Positions 54,032 to 61,469 of a stretch of 64,000 bases of DNA are shown here, piece after piece. The stretch comes from Haliscomenobacter sp041740695 (lineage in GTDB: Bacteria; Bacteroidota; Bacteroidia; Chitinophagales; Saprospiraceae): contig NZ_JBGSLK010000096.1 in NCBI RefSeq assembly GCF_041740695.1, positions 1 to 64,000 on the forward strand, given 5' to 3'. The first letter of the stretch is position 1; each line of letters starts with the position of its first letter. The position numbers and the translations under genes were made by a program. The notes under the pieces were generated by a model, which was not told where the DNA came from, did no database searches, and was given only the letters and a program-made list of their open reading frames with translations.

Positions 54032-54685
54032 TTACTTCAAGCTGTACATAAACCCTTTACCTTCAAACGATTGTTTGTTCAAAAGGTCGAGTTTATTGCC
54101 CAATTTGACCAAGGCTTGATTGAGCCGTACTTTCAATTGTGCTTTGCCTTCTTGCACCTTGTCGCGGTTGGCTACCAGTTGCATTGCTTCCATCAAATCT
54201 TCGTTTTTCAAAGGTTGATTGGCATTTCGCAGCATCTCCAAGATTGCCTCTTCCCAACGGTTAAAACCCGGGATACGGCCTCTTTTGCCTTTGTCACCAT
54301 TGATTTTCTTAGCAACTTTGGCAGGTTTTTCTGCTTTCGGCGCTTTTTCTTTTTTTAATGGTGGAAGGTTAGGGTCAACTTTGATTTCATCAAGAGGAAT
54401 GAGGCGGGGGCGACCTGGACCTTTTTTGCCAGTTTTTTCTGCATTGGGAGCTTTAGGTTCTTTTGCAATTGCAGAAACTTCAAGTATTTCTTTTTGTTTT
54501 GGAGGTCTTCCTGCCTTGCCTGCTTTTTTTTCTTTCGCAGGTTTTTCTCCTCCTTCCATCATTTCTTCCAGTGCCTGAATATTTGCTTTAATCGCAGAAG
54601 CCTGAAAGTCAAGTAGTTTAAGGTCAGTTGAATATTTGTCAATCAATGCCCTTAACTCATAAATGCTTAAATCCAATTTTGCCAT
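54032..54685 (-). CDS. AT-hook, lysine-rich DNA-binding protein
   Basis: From ATG 54685 (MAKLDLSIYELRALIDKY) the product is 217 aa: an N-terminal coiled coil (about 1-45), a long basic, Ala/Lys/Pro-rich middle with two AT-hook-like cores (AGRPPKQ and GPGRPRL), and a C-terminal helical domain (about 145-217) that resembles a winged helix of the HARE-HTH kind (WEEAILEMLRNANQPLKNEDLMEAM). It looks like a small histone-H1-like chromatin or regulatory protein. The upstream ATG 54712 is rejected because a -7 promoter box lies at 54702-54709, between the two. Confidence 0.7.
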   Translation of the reverse strand: MAKLDLSIYELRALIDKYSTDLKLLDFQASAIKANIQALEEMMEGGEKPAKEKKAGKAGRPPKQKEILEVSAIAKEPKAPNAEKTGKKGPGRPRLIPLDEIKVDPNLPPLKKEKAPKAEKPAKVAKKINGDKGKRGRIPGFNRWEEAILEMLRNANQPLKNEDLMEAMQLVANRDKVQEGKAQLKVRLNQALVKLGNKLDLLNKQSFEGKGFMYSLK

Positions 54686-54701
54686 TTCTTTAAAATTTAC
54701 G

Positions 54702-54709
54702 CAAAGGTA
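54702..54709 (-). promoter_or_regulatory. -7 box of the AT-hook gene
   Basis: On the minus strand this reads TACCTTTG, matching TAnnTTTG, 17 bp before ATG 54685, and so decides the start of that gene. The rest of 54713-54850 is AT-rich with no gene. Confidence 0.55.
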
Positions 54710-54850
54710 CAAATTAATATTGAATAAAAAAGACCCATTATTAATTATTTCCTGACAATTTTCCTTTTAATAGCTGAATGATGGCTATATGGAAATGGTT
54801 TTCAACGGCTTTGTGTATCAATTTATTGTCATTGGAATAAATATATCCTC

Positions 54851-55345
54851 TCACATATTTACATTTCGTATTCTTGATAATTGAGAAAAAAGTAAGCTCC
54901 ACTTATTTTGTTGTTTGGCATAAATGTCACAATATCGCATTGTTAGGACGATAACTCCTTTGTTTTCGGATTTTTCGATGGTGTATATTCCATTGAGAAT
55001 CGCTACTGTTTGTTCATTAAATAATTTGACCTGGGTTGACCTTGTATAATGTTTTTCACGGACACCAGCATTGATTTTTACTTTGAATTGTCGAATCAGC
55101 GCTGTAATGTCATTTAATTTGCCAAAACTGTCAATCATTTCAAATTCTGGATTAAGCCATTTTTTATACTGGGTTGTATCCAATTGATTAATGGCATCAA
55201 GCCTGGCCTTTTCTATTTGAAGCAATTCTTCAGTAAGGGAATTGATTTTAGGCGAGACTGTCTTGTTTGAAGGAGATGGTTTTGATTCGCATGCAATCAA
55301 ACACAAGACCTGTATAATTATTGCAAGCGCAAAAATTGGTTTCAT
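54851..55345 (-). CDS. NTF2-like (DUF4440-type) lipoprotein
   Basis: The 164-aa product has a lipoprotein signal (IIIQVLCLIACES; lipid Cys 19) and one domain of the SnoaL/NTF2 cone fold (about 35-160), starting with a helix LLQIEKARLDAINQLD and ending in the strands MRYCDIYAKQQNKWSLLFSQ. Such domains bind small ligands or catalyse simple reactions; no function can be given. It is next to, and in the same direction as, a second small NTF2-like gene. Confidence 0.7.
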   Translation of the reverse strand: MKPIFALAIIIQVLCLIACESKPSPSNKTVSPKINSLTEELLQIEKARLDAINQLDTTQYKKWLNPEFEMIDSFGKLNDITALIRQFKVKINAGVREKHYTRSTQVKLFNEQTVAILNGIYTIEKSENKGVIVLTMRYCDIYAKQQNKWSLLFSQLSRIRNVNM

Positions 55346-55399
55346 TATTGGTGTTTTTACAAAACCAAATATTGAATATTGGAATTATAGACGGAGGTA

Positions 55400-55789
55400 T
55401 CAATATTTTTCTGCAAAATTCAAATTGGCTCTCCAGGCAGGTGCCTCGCCATTTTTAGACCAATACTCCAAGATCTCTATTATTCTTTCACCCGCGAAAT
55501 TGAAGAAGGAGGTGATGAAATAACTTTCAGGAGTGGTATCGGAGTAAGCTTTGACAACAGTTACAATAGTTCCTTCTTTTATTTCTGAGAGAATATCAAT
55601 CTCTTCGATGCGCCAAGGCTGTGGATTTGCCTCGTGCATGTTAATGAAAGCATCGCGAGAGCGAAAAACTTCTCTGGTGTTAGGTTCCCATACTACTGCA
55701 TGTTCATGCATTAAGGTAGCTGCGGCTTTGAAATTTGCTTGGTCGAAGTGATCCCAGTATTTTCTGACTAACTCAAGTTTTGATAACAT
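55400..55789 (-). CDS. SnoaL/NTF2-like protein
   Basis: A 129-aa cytoplasmic protein (no signal peptide) of the NTF2-like superfamily: helix VRKYWDHFDQANFKAAATLMHEH, then the strand-rich part with VVWEPNTREVFRSRDAFI and RIIEILEYW. Many such proteins are polyketide cyclase- or isomerase-like, but the substrate is unknown. It lies 54 bp upstream of the lipoprotein of the same fold; the pair may be an old duplication. Confidence 0.72.
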   Translation of the reverse strand: MLSKLELVRKYWDHFDQANFKAAATLMHEHAVVWEPNTREVFRSRDAFINMHEANPQPWRIEEIDILSEIKEGTIVTVVKAYSDTTPESYFITSFFNFAGERIIEILEYWSKNGEAPAWRANLNFAEKY

Positions 55790-55930
55790 TCTAGTTGTGT
55801 TTTTTAGTGCTGATTGTGCTGCTTAGGTCTTGATCAGCTATCAAGATGGCATAAAATTAATGCTATTTGCTGATGAAATATTACTTCGCTGTGCTTTTTG
55901 TTTCAAAGGACAGATTTGAAATTTTTATTT

Positions 55931-56344
55931 TCATTCCAGGTCTCCTTCAAAGTCTACATCAAACCAGTCATCTTTAAAGCCATCTATTTCACGCCGATCT
56001 TTTTTGGTAGGTCGTCCAGTACCCCGGTCGCGAAACTCGGTACCACCTTTGCCTACAAACCATTCGTTGTATTTGTTCAGTTCTTCCTCCGGCGTCATGT
56101 TTTCGTAACAAGTAATGGCAATAGGTGCGGCTACCCGATTTTTGAGCAATTCGACCACCTTAAATTGAAAGTAAAAGCCATTTTTTTTCAATTCAATGAT
56201 CTCTCCTCGGCCAATGTTGTAGGAAGCCTTGACGGGTGCTCCATTGATTTTGACCCGCCCCCCTTTAACGGCGTCGGAAGCCAGGGTACGGGATTTGAAC
56301 ATCCGTACAGTCCAGAGCCATTTGTCAATGCGGATTTTATCCAT
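55931..56344 (-). CDS. hslR: S4-domain RNA-binding protein (Hsp15-like)
   Basis: The 137-aa product opens with an S4 domain (about 1-65): RIDKWLWTVRMFKSRTLASDAVKGGRVKINGAPVK contains the helix and loop that grip rRNA. The basic tail matches Hsp15 (HslR), which recycles 50S subunits that carry a stalled nascent chain. It starts 3 bp after the polyphosphate kinase 2 gene and is probably cotranscribed with it. Confidence 0.87.
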   Translation of the reverse strand: MDKIRIDKWLWTVRMFKSRTLASDAVKGGRVKINGAPVKASYNIGRGEIIELKKNGFYFQFKVVELLKNRVAAPIAITCYENMTPEEELNKYNEWFVGKGGTEFRDRGTGRPTKKDRREIDGFKDDWFDVDFEGDLE

Positions 56345-56347
56345 GTT

Positions 56348-57085
56348 TTATTCTTGCAATGGTGGGAACGCCAGGTCCAATTTTTCGAGGGTTTCCACCA
56401 TGGTTTTAGCAATGAGGTAATCGCGGTACCAACGCTGATCGACGGGTACCACTGTCCAGGGAATGCTACTTTGATTCAGCACTTCATCGTAACAACGCAT
56501 GTATTCGTCCCAATGTTCCCGTTCTTTCCAATCTCCAGCATTGTGTTTCCAAAATTTTTCCGGGTCGTTCAAACGTTGTTTGAGTTCTATTTCCTGTTGC
56601 TCTTTGGAAATGTGCAACATAAACTTGAACAGTACAGTATTGTTGTCATATACCAATAACTCTTCAAAGGCATTGATGGATTCCAAGCGTTTTTTTACCC
56701 GCTCATTGTCGATCCATTTGTGTACCTGTTGAATGAGCACATCCTCGTATTGCGAACGATTGAAGATGTGGACCATACCTTTAGGCGGTGCATTTTTGTG
56801 GATGCGCCACAAAAAATCGTGGGCAAACTCTTCTTCAGTGGGTTTTTTAAAGCTGATGACCCTTAAACTATTGGGGTGGCAATCTTTAAATACATTTTCC
56901 GCTGCGCCATCTTTTCCACTTCCATCCATCCCTTGCAGGATCACCAAAACGCTGTATTTCTTTTGAGCAATGAGCATTTTTTGCAATTCACCCAAACGTT
57001 CGACATAAACCTTTGTTTGTTCTTTGGCTTCCGATTTGTCTAAATCAGGAGGGGCGTCGGTAGAAATTTGATTCAGCTTGATCAT
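56348..57085 (-). CDS. Polyphosphate kinase 2 family protein
   Basis: PPK2 enzymes move phosphate between polyphosphate and nucleotides, mostly making NDP or NTP from polyphosphate. From ATG 57085 (MIKLNQISTDAPPDLD) the product is 245 aa with Walker A GMDGSGKDG, the lid segment VHIFNRSQYEDVLIQQVH and the Walker B-like LFKFMLHISKEQQ, as in the one-domain class. The longer frame from 57175 runs through the terminator hairpin and is rejected. Which nucleotide it prefers is not decided. Confidence 0.9.
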   Translation of the reverse strand: MIKLNQISTDAPPDLDKSEAKEQTKVYVERLGELQKMLIAQKKYSVLVILQGMDGSGKDGAAENVFKDCHPNSLRVISFKKPTEEEFAHDFLWRIHKNAPPKGMVHIFNRSQYEDVLIQQVHKWIDNERVKKRLESINAFEELLVYDNNTVLFKFMLHISKEQQEIELKQRLNDPEKFWKHNAGDWKEREHWDEYMRCYDEVLNQSSIPWTVVPVDQRWYRDYLIAKTMVETLEKLDLAFPPLQE

Positions 57086-57112
57086 TGAGTAAAAAATGAA
57101 GTGAAAAATAAA

Positions 57113-57144
57113 GACCTGCTTGTGACATTGGACACAAGCAGGCC
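57113..57144 (-). terminator. Terminator after the DUF58 gene
   Basis: CCTGCTTGTG (57115-57124) and CACAAGCAGG (57133-57142) pair perfectly; on the minus strand a T-rich run (TCTTTATTTTT) follows. It separates DUF58 from the PPK2 gene. Confidence 0.8.
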
Positions 57145-57189
57145 TGTAAAAATAGAAATTACCTCTAAGAAACAAACTAATTTTTTGAA

Positions 57190-58116
57190 CTATACTTTCA
57201 TTTTGGCCCGTTTTACGAGGTAGGTTTGCAGGATATTCCGAAAGCCCTGATGAATGTCCGCTTCGACAAAATCAATTCGGTACTGCAAGCAACGCATCTT
57301 AAGCTCGTCCATAAACTTGGTCATTTGCTCCAGGTAATGCTTTTTGATTTGATTGGTTTGCAGGCGCAATTTTTCGCCCGTTTCCATGTCGATAAATAGG
57401 TAAGGGCGATTTTCGAATTCGAACTGGATTTCTTTCGATTTATCCACCGTATGGAAGATAACTACCTCGTGTTTGTTGTGCTTGAGGTGTTGCAGTGCGG
57501 AAAAAAGGGTGTCCATTTCCGCGTGGTGTTCGAACATGTCACTAAAAATAACCACCAATGAACGCTTGTGGACACTATCCGCGATCTGATGTAAGGCATC
57601 AGCCGCCGCAGTCGTTTTGTTGCGTTCGGGGTTGTTGATCAACTTATCGAGGTGCGACAACAACAAGCGGTAATGGGTAGTGCTGGATTTGCAATTTGTG
57701 TGCAAGTTGACTTGACTGTCAAAAAGGGTGAGGCCAAAGGCGTCGCGTTGTCTTTGCAGCAAATTCATCAATGCCGCACCAGCCAGTGCCGAAAAACCCA
57801 ATTTGTTGACATAAGGTTTCTGGCCGGTATCTTCCGGAAAATACATCGACGAAGAACCATCAATTACAATTTGGCAGCGCAGGTTGGTTTCTTCTTCAAA
57901 ACGTTTGGAAAACATTTTATCGGTACGGGCGTACACCTTCCAATCGATGTTGCGGGTACTTTCGCCCTGGTTGTAGAGGCGATGTTCGGCAAACTCTACG
58001 GAAAAGCCATGGAAAGGGCTTTTGTGCAAACCAATGATAAAGCCTTCCACTACCTGTTGGGCCAGCAATTCGAGGTTCCCCAAATCGCGTACTTCGTAAT
58101 TGTCGAGTAATTTCAT
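57190..58116 (-). CDS. DUF58 (MoxR-associated) protein
   Basis: A 308-aa protein of the DUF58 family, a von Willebrand A-like fold: FHGFSVEFAEHRLYNQGESTRNIDWKVYARTDKMFSKRFEEE (in part) carries the DUF58 core and VIDGSSSMYFP is the metal-site DxSxS. It typically works with a MoxR ATPase and Bat proteins as a chaperone for secreted or metal enzymes. No moxR gene is in the window. A 13-bp perfect terminator of the thioredoxin gene lies just upstream. Confidence 0.88.
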   Translation of the reverse strand: MKLLDNYEVRDLGNLELLAQQVVEGFIIGLHKSPFHGFSVEFAEHRLYNQGESTRNIDWKVYARTDKMFSKRFEEETNLRCQIVIDGSSSMYFPEDTGQKPYVNKLGFSALAGAALMNLLQRQRDAFGLTLFDSQVNLHTNCKSSTTHYRLLLSHLDKLINNPERNKTTAAADALHQIADSVHKRSLVVIFSDMFEHHAEMDTLFSALQHLKHNKHEVVIFHTVDKSKEIQFEFENRPYLFIDMETGEKLRLQTNQIKKHYLEQMTKFMDELKMRCLQYRIDFVEADIHQGFRNILQTYLVKRAKMKV

Positions 58117-58141
58117 GGTAGATTTTAATAATAAACGCAGA

Positions 58142-58175
58142 AAAGCCTTTAGTGTTTTGAGGCACTAAAGGCTTT
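58142..58175 (-). terminator. Terminator after the thioredoxin gene
   Basis: AAAGCCTTTAGTG (58142-58154) and its exact inverse (58163-58175) form a 13-bp stem with an 8-base loop, followed on the minus strand by a T-rich tract. Confidence 0.85.
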
Positions 58176-58271
58176 AAAGAAAAGCATTATTTGCGGTATA
58201 TTAGAGAATGGTGGATTTTTTTTGTTTTAACCACTCCAAAAAGCAGTTTAACCCAAAAACACCAGTCCTAC

Positions 58272-58598
58272 TTATGCTACAACCGGAGCCAATGCGGCAT
58301 CGAGTTTGTTGGCCAAAACTTGTTTGGTGGTCAAACCGACATGTTGGTGAATGACTTGGCCATCCTTGAGGATCAGCAGGGTGGGGATGCTACGGATACC
58401 GTACTTCATCGCCACTTCTGGGTTGTTGTCGACATCCAATTTGCCTACCAACGCTTTATCTTTATAGTCAGCATGCAACTCTTCGATGGTTGGAGCAATA
58501 GCACGACAAGGTCCGCACCAGGTAGCCCAAAAGTCAACCAATACTACGCCTTCCGAGGCCTTTTCAGTGAAGTTTGAATCCGTGAATTCGAATGCCAT
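58272..58598 (-). CDS. trxA: Thioredoxin
   Basis: The 108-aa product (from ATG 58598, MAFEFTDSNFTEKASEG) is a plain cytoplasmic thioredoxin with active site WCGPC in VDFWATWCGPCRAI and the cis-Pro IRSIPTLLILKDG. It reduces protein disulphides with thioredoxin reductase. The longer frame from 58643 adds 15 residues not in the family. A -7 box TATCTTTG lies 66 bp upstream. Confidence 0.95.
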   Translation of the reverse strand: MAFEFTDSNFTEKASEGVVLVDFWATWCGPCRAIAPTIEELHADYKDKALVGKLDVDNNPEVAMKYGIRSIPTLLILKDGQVIHQHVGLTTKQVLANKLDAALAPVVA

Positions 58599-58663
58599 GT
58601 TGTGACAGTTTATTGATTTAAAATTTATTTCGTTTGATAACAATTCAGACGTTGATTCGGTTT

Positions 58664-58671
58664 CAAAGATA
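58664..58671 (-). promoter_or_regulatory. -7 box of trxA
   Basis: On the minus strand this reads TATCTTTG, an exact match to the Bacteroidota -7 box, 66 bp upstream of ATG 58598. Confidence 0.5.
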
Positions 58672-58719
58672 CTTAATTGGGTCGACTTAATGTCCGGATA
58701 TCGACAAGTGTAAATGTTT

Positions 58720-58727
58720 TATCTTTG
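58720..58727 (+). promoter_or_regulatory. -7 box of the DUF3810 gene
   Basis: TATCTTTG on the plus strand, 36 bp before ATG 58764. The trxA and DUF3810 genes are thus divergent with -7 boxes about 50 bp apart. Confidence 0.5.
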
Positions 58728-58763
58728 AAAAATTTTAGCCCTAAGTCTTGATTTTTTTGTAAA

Positions 58764-59843
58764 ATGCAGAAAATGAGGAATTTAAAATGGAACTTGTTTT
58801 GGATATTGGCTGGCGTTTTTGCGCTGTTGCTCAAAACTTTTTTAGGCAATGGTTCGAAATGGGTTGAACAGTGGTACAGTCGTGGACTTTATTTGGGCGT
58901 GCGTTATTTTTTTGATCTCTTGTCCTGGATACCCTTTCCACTGATGTATTTGTTCTGGGTTGTAGTATTTTGGGCCGCCTGGCGCAAAGTGCAAAGTTGG
59001 CGCAAAGTCGGCTTTAACATCTGGCAATTTGTCCTCGGCACTTGCTCTTTTATTGGGGCCTTGCTGTTTTTTTTCTTTGTACTCTGGGGATTTAATTACA
59101 GCCGTTTGCCCATAGAACAACAACTGGGCTTGACCTTAAAACCGCTGAATAAAACCGAACTGGAGGAAGCATTTAAAAAAGAAACGAGCAATTTGATTGC
59201 ACTACGCGCCAAAATTCCCGAGGCCCAAAATCGAGCCTTGCTCCGCTCGGATTTTCCCGAAAAATTGGAAAAAACCCTGCGCGAAGGTTTGGAAGCCTGG
59301 TTGGCTGAGCACCAATTTCCTACTACGGGTACAGTGAGGGGGCGTTTGTTGTATCCTCCAGGAGTATTTTTGCGCTTCAGTACGGCGGGTTTGTATTTTC
59401 CTTACACAGGCGAGGGGCACGTAGACCCGGGTTTACACCCCTTGCAATGGCCATTTACATTGACCCACGAGTTGAGCCACGGCTATGGTTTTGGTGATGA
59501 GGGAACCTGTAATTTTTTGGCATTGATTGCCTGTGATGGCTCCAAAGACCTTGCGATCCGCTATTCGGGGCGACTCAACTATTGGCGTACCCTGGCGGCA
59601 CAATACCGCCGTTACGATCCCGATGCTTTCCGAGCCACCCGTGATCAACTCCCACTAACGATTCAATACGACCTAGATGCAGTCAACGAAGCCATGCTGC
59701 GCTTTCCCGACCTGATTCCGGACCTACAGCCCCGCATTTACAATGCCTACCTCAAAAGCCAGGGCATTGCGGAGGGTGTATTGAATTATGATCGGGTGGT
59801 GATGTTGGCGGAGGCGTATGAGAAAGTGAAAAGTGAAAAGTGA
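58764..59843 (+). CDS. DUF3810 membrane protein with zinc-protease motif
   Basis: The 359-aa product has three N-terminal membrane helices (about 8-28, 55-72, 88-108) and a large soluble domain with the motif HELSH (in LTHELSHGYGFGDEGTCNF), the HExxH signature of zinc metallopeptidases; the following Glu in GDEGT could be the third ligand. It is the DUF3810 family, known from Bacteroidota and uncharacterised. The last residues KVKSEK and the TGA stop are encoded by GTGAAAA heptamers of the repeat that follows. Start may be ATG 58764 or 58773. Confidence 0.8.
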   Translation: MQKMRNLKWNLFWILAGVFALLLKTFLGNGSKWVEQWYSRGLYLGVRYFFDLLSWIPFPLMYLFWVVVFWAAWRKVQSWRKVGFNIWQFVLGTCSFIGALLFFFFVLWGFNYSRLPIEQQLGLTLKPLNKTELEEAFKKETSNLIALRAKIPEAQNRALLRSDFPEKLEKTLREGLEAWLAEHQFPTTGTVRGRLLYPPGVFLRFSTAGLYFPYTGEGHVDPGLHPLQWPFTLTHELSHGYGFGDEGTCNFLALIACDGSKDLAIRYSGRLNYWRTLAAQYRRYDPDAFRATRDQLPLTIQYDLDAVNEAMLRFPDLIPDLQPRIYNAYLKSQGIAEGVLNYDRVVMLAEAYEKVKSEK

Positions 59844-59918
59844 AAAGTGGATACACCATTTGGATTCCACCGTTTGGTATATTTTTTTCACTTTTCACTT
59901 TTCACTTTTCACTTTTTT
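59824..59918. repeat. GTGAAAA-heptamer hairpin, copy 2
   Basis: The left arm of GTGAAAA heptamers (59824-59850) contains the end of DUF3810. The 39-bp core (59852-59890) is identical to that at 32161-32199. The right arm of TTTTCAC heptamers runs to within the SUI1 gene end. It lies between convergent genes, like copy 1. Confidence 0.88.
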
Positions 59919-60279
59919 ACCCTCCCGCTTTCTTCGTCTGCGTATACCCCTTTTCCAATAACAACTGCACTACCCGGTCGCGGTGATCGCCTTGAACGAT
60001 GATTTCGCCGTCTTTGGCCGAGCCACCTACCCCACATTTGGTTTTGAGGTATTTGCCTAGTTCTTCGAGGGCGGACAGAGGGCCGGAGAACCCCGTAATC
60101 AAGGTCACTTCTTTGCCTCCGCGTTGCTTACGGTCGATAAAAACGCGTAATTTTTGCTGATTGGCGGGAGCTTCTGCGGCTTCCTCCTCCTCCTCGTAGT
60201 TGTATTTAAACTCAGGATCGGTGGAATACACTACGCCGATGCGGCCTTTGTTGTCTTTGTTGTTGTCTTTTTTGGCCAT
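59917..60279 (-). CDS. SUI1/YciH-type translation factor
   Basis: The 120-aa product has a lysine-rich start, an acidic segment (about 30-40) and a C-terminal SUI1/eIF1 domain (about 43-118): VFIDRKQRGGKEVTLITGF, LKTKCGVGGSAKDGEIIVQGDHRDRVVQLL. Bacterial YciH is thought to act in start-codon choice or as a stress inhibitor of translation. Its 3' end converges with DUF3810 and its start is next to another heptamer repeat. Confidence 0.9.
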   Translation of the reverse strand: MAKKDNNKDNKGRIGVVYSTDPEFKYNYEEEEEAAEAPANQQKLRVFIDRKQRGGKEVTLITGFSGPLSALEELGKYLKTKCGVGGSAKDGEIIVQGDHRDRVVQLLLEKGYTQTKKAGG

Positions 60280-60292
60280 GAGACAATTTTTT

Positions 60293-60444
60293 AAAGTGAA
60301 AAGTGAAGAGTGAAAAGTGAAAAGTGAAGAATTGAATACACCAGTTGTATTTGATTCCTAAACTTTTTGTCTCCGGATGGAAATAGAAATAGAGCAGTTG
60401 AAAACCATTTTTGTATTTGCTCTTCACTCTTCACTCTTCACTTC
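60293..60444. repeat. GTGAAAA-heptamer hairpin, copy 3
   Basis: The left arm of GTGAAAA/GTGAAGA heptamers (60293-60330) and right arm CTCTTCACTCTTCAC (to 60444) enclose a longer centre that keeps parts of the core of copies 1 and 2 (ATACACCA, then TTGATTCC) but is otherwise diverged. The right arm codes the last residues of MiaA (EVKSEE and stop). Confidence 0.8.
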
Positions 60445-61353
60445 TAAGTATTGAATGATTTCGTCAAATTGATCAGGTGCGAAGGTTTTCCAAAACCCAT
60501 CGCGGCGCATCCAGGTGCCCTGGCGTTTGGCGTAGCGGCGACTGTTTCGCTTGATGAGTTCTACGGCTTCTTCTTGGTTAATACTGCCTGCAAAATAATC
60601 AAACAACTCCTGATAGCCTACGGTTTGCAGGGCATTCAAATGGCGTTGTGGATACAAGCTACGCGCCTCAGCATCCAGGCCCGCGCTAAACATTTGATCA
60701 ACCCGCTGATTGATGCGCTGGTATAATTCCTCGCGAGGCAGTTCCAACCACAGATAAATCGGGGTGAAAAAACGCGGCTCGGACTGTTGGGCGCGGAAAC
60801 TGGAAAAGGGAAAGCCCGATGCCCGATATACCGAGATTGCCCGAATCAAACGTTGAGGGTTGGCCTGGTCCACCTGCTCAAAATAGAGGGGATCAACTTG
60901 CGCCAACTCTTGTTGCAAAGCAGCAATCCCTTCCTTTTGGTACAATTCTTCTACCGCAGCTCGAATGGAATCAGGAACATCGGGAAACTCGTCTAGGCCT
61001 TCGCACAAGGCTTTGATGTACAAACTCGAGCCACCTGCCAGGATAATTACCCGGTGTTTCTGGTACAAACGAGCCAACAGTGCCAAGGCTTCCCGCTCAA
61101 AATCACCAACGCTGTAAGTCTGTTCGACGGAAAGGCTATTGATAAAATGATGGGGAACCGCCTGTAATTCTTCTGGACTAGCCTTTGCGGTACCAATCGA
61201 CATTTCCCGAAAAAACTGCCTACTGTCAGCGGAAAGCACCTCGGTATGAAAATATTGAGCTAAACGAATGGCCAACGCCGTTTTGCCACTGCCCGTAGGT
61301 CCACCCACTACAATGAGGTACTTTGGTTCCGAAAAAATATGTGTTGGCTCCAC
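60424..61353 (-). CDS. miaA: tRNA dimethylallyltransferase
   Basis: MiaA adds a dimethylallyl group to N6 of adenosine 37 in tRNAs that read U-starting codons. From GTG 61353 the product is 309 aa, the usual length (E. coli has 316): P-loop VVGGPTGSGKTALAIRLAQYF in part, the ADSRQFFREMSIGTAKAS loop, GGSSLYIKALCEGLDEFP, and LIRAISVYRASG, all diagnostic. The frame continues to ATG 61494, which would give 356 aa; that extension covers the promoter of the divergent acyltransferase gene and shows no homology, so the shorter start is preferred. The final EVKSEE comes from a hairpin repeat arm. Confidence 0.9.
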   Translation of the reverse strand: MEPTHIFSEPKYLIVVGGPTGSGKTALAIRLAQYFHTEVLSADSRQFFREMSIGTAKASPEELQAVPHHFINSLSVEQTYSVGDFEREALALLARLYQKHRVIILAGGSSLYIKALCEGLDEFPDVPDSIRAAVEELYQKEGIAALQQELAQVDPLYFEQVDQANPQRLIRAISVYRASGFPFSSFRAQQSEPRFFTPIYLWLELPREELYQRINQRVDQMFSAGLDAEARSLYPQRHLNALQTVGYQELFDYFAGSINQEEAVELIKRNSRRYAKRQGTWMRRDGFWKTFAPDQFDEIIQYLEVKSEE

Positions 61354-61443
61354 AGCAGTTGATTTTGAAACCGTTCCTTTGAGCCTGCAAGTTGGAAAAG
61401 TTTCCCCATTTTCAAAAATCAAAACTATTTCATGGCGGTTCTT

Positions 61444-61451
61444 TAACTTTG
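61444..61451 (+). promoter_or_regulatory. -7 box of the acyltransferase gene
   Basis: TAACTTTG matches TAnnTTTG and lies 18 bp before ATG 61470. The same octamer serves the GntR operon at 11882. Confidence 0.55.
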
Positions 61452-61469
61452 CCCAAAACCTGAGAGCAG

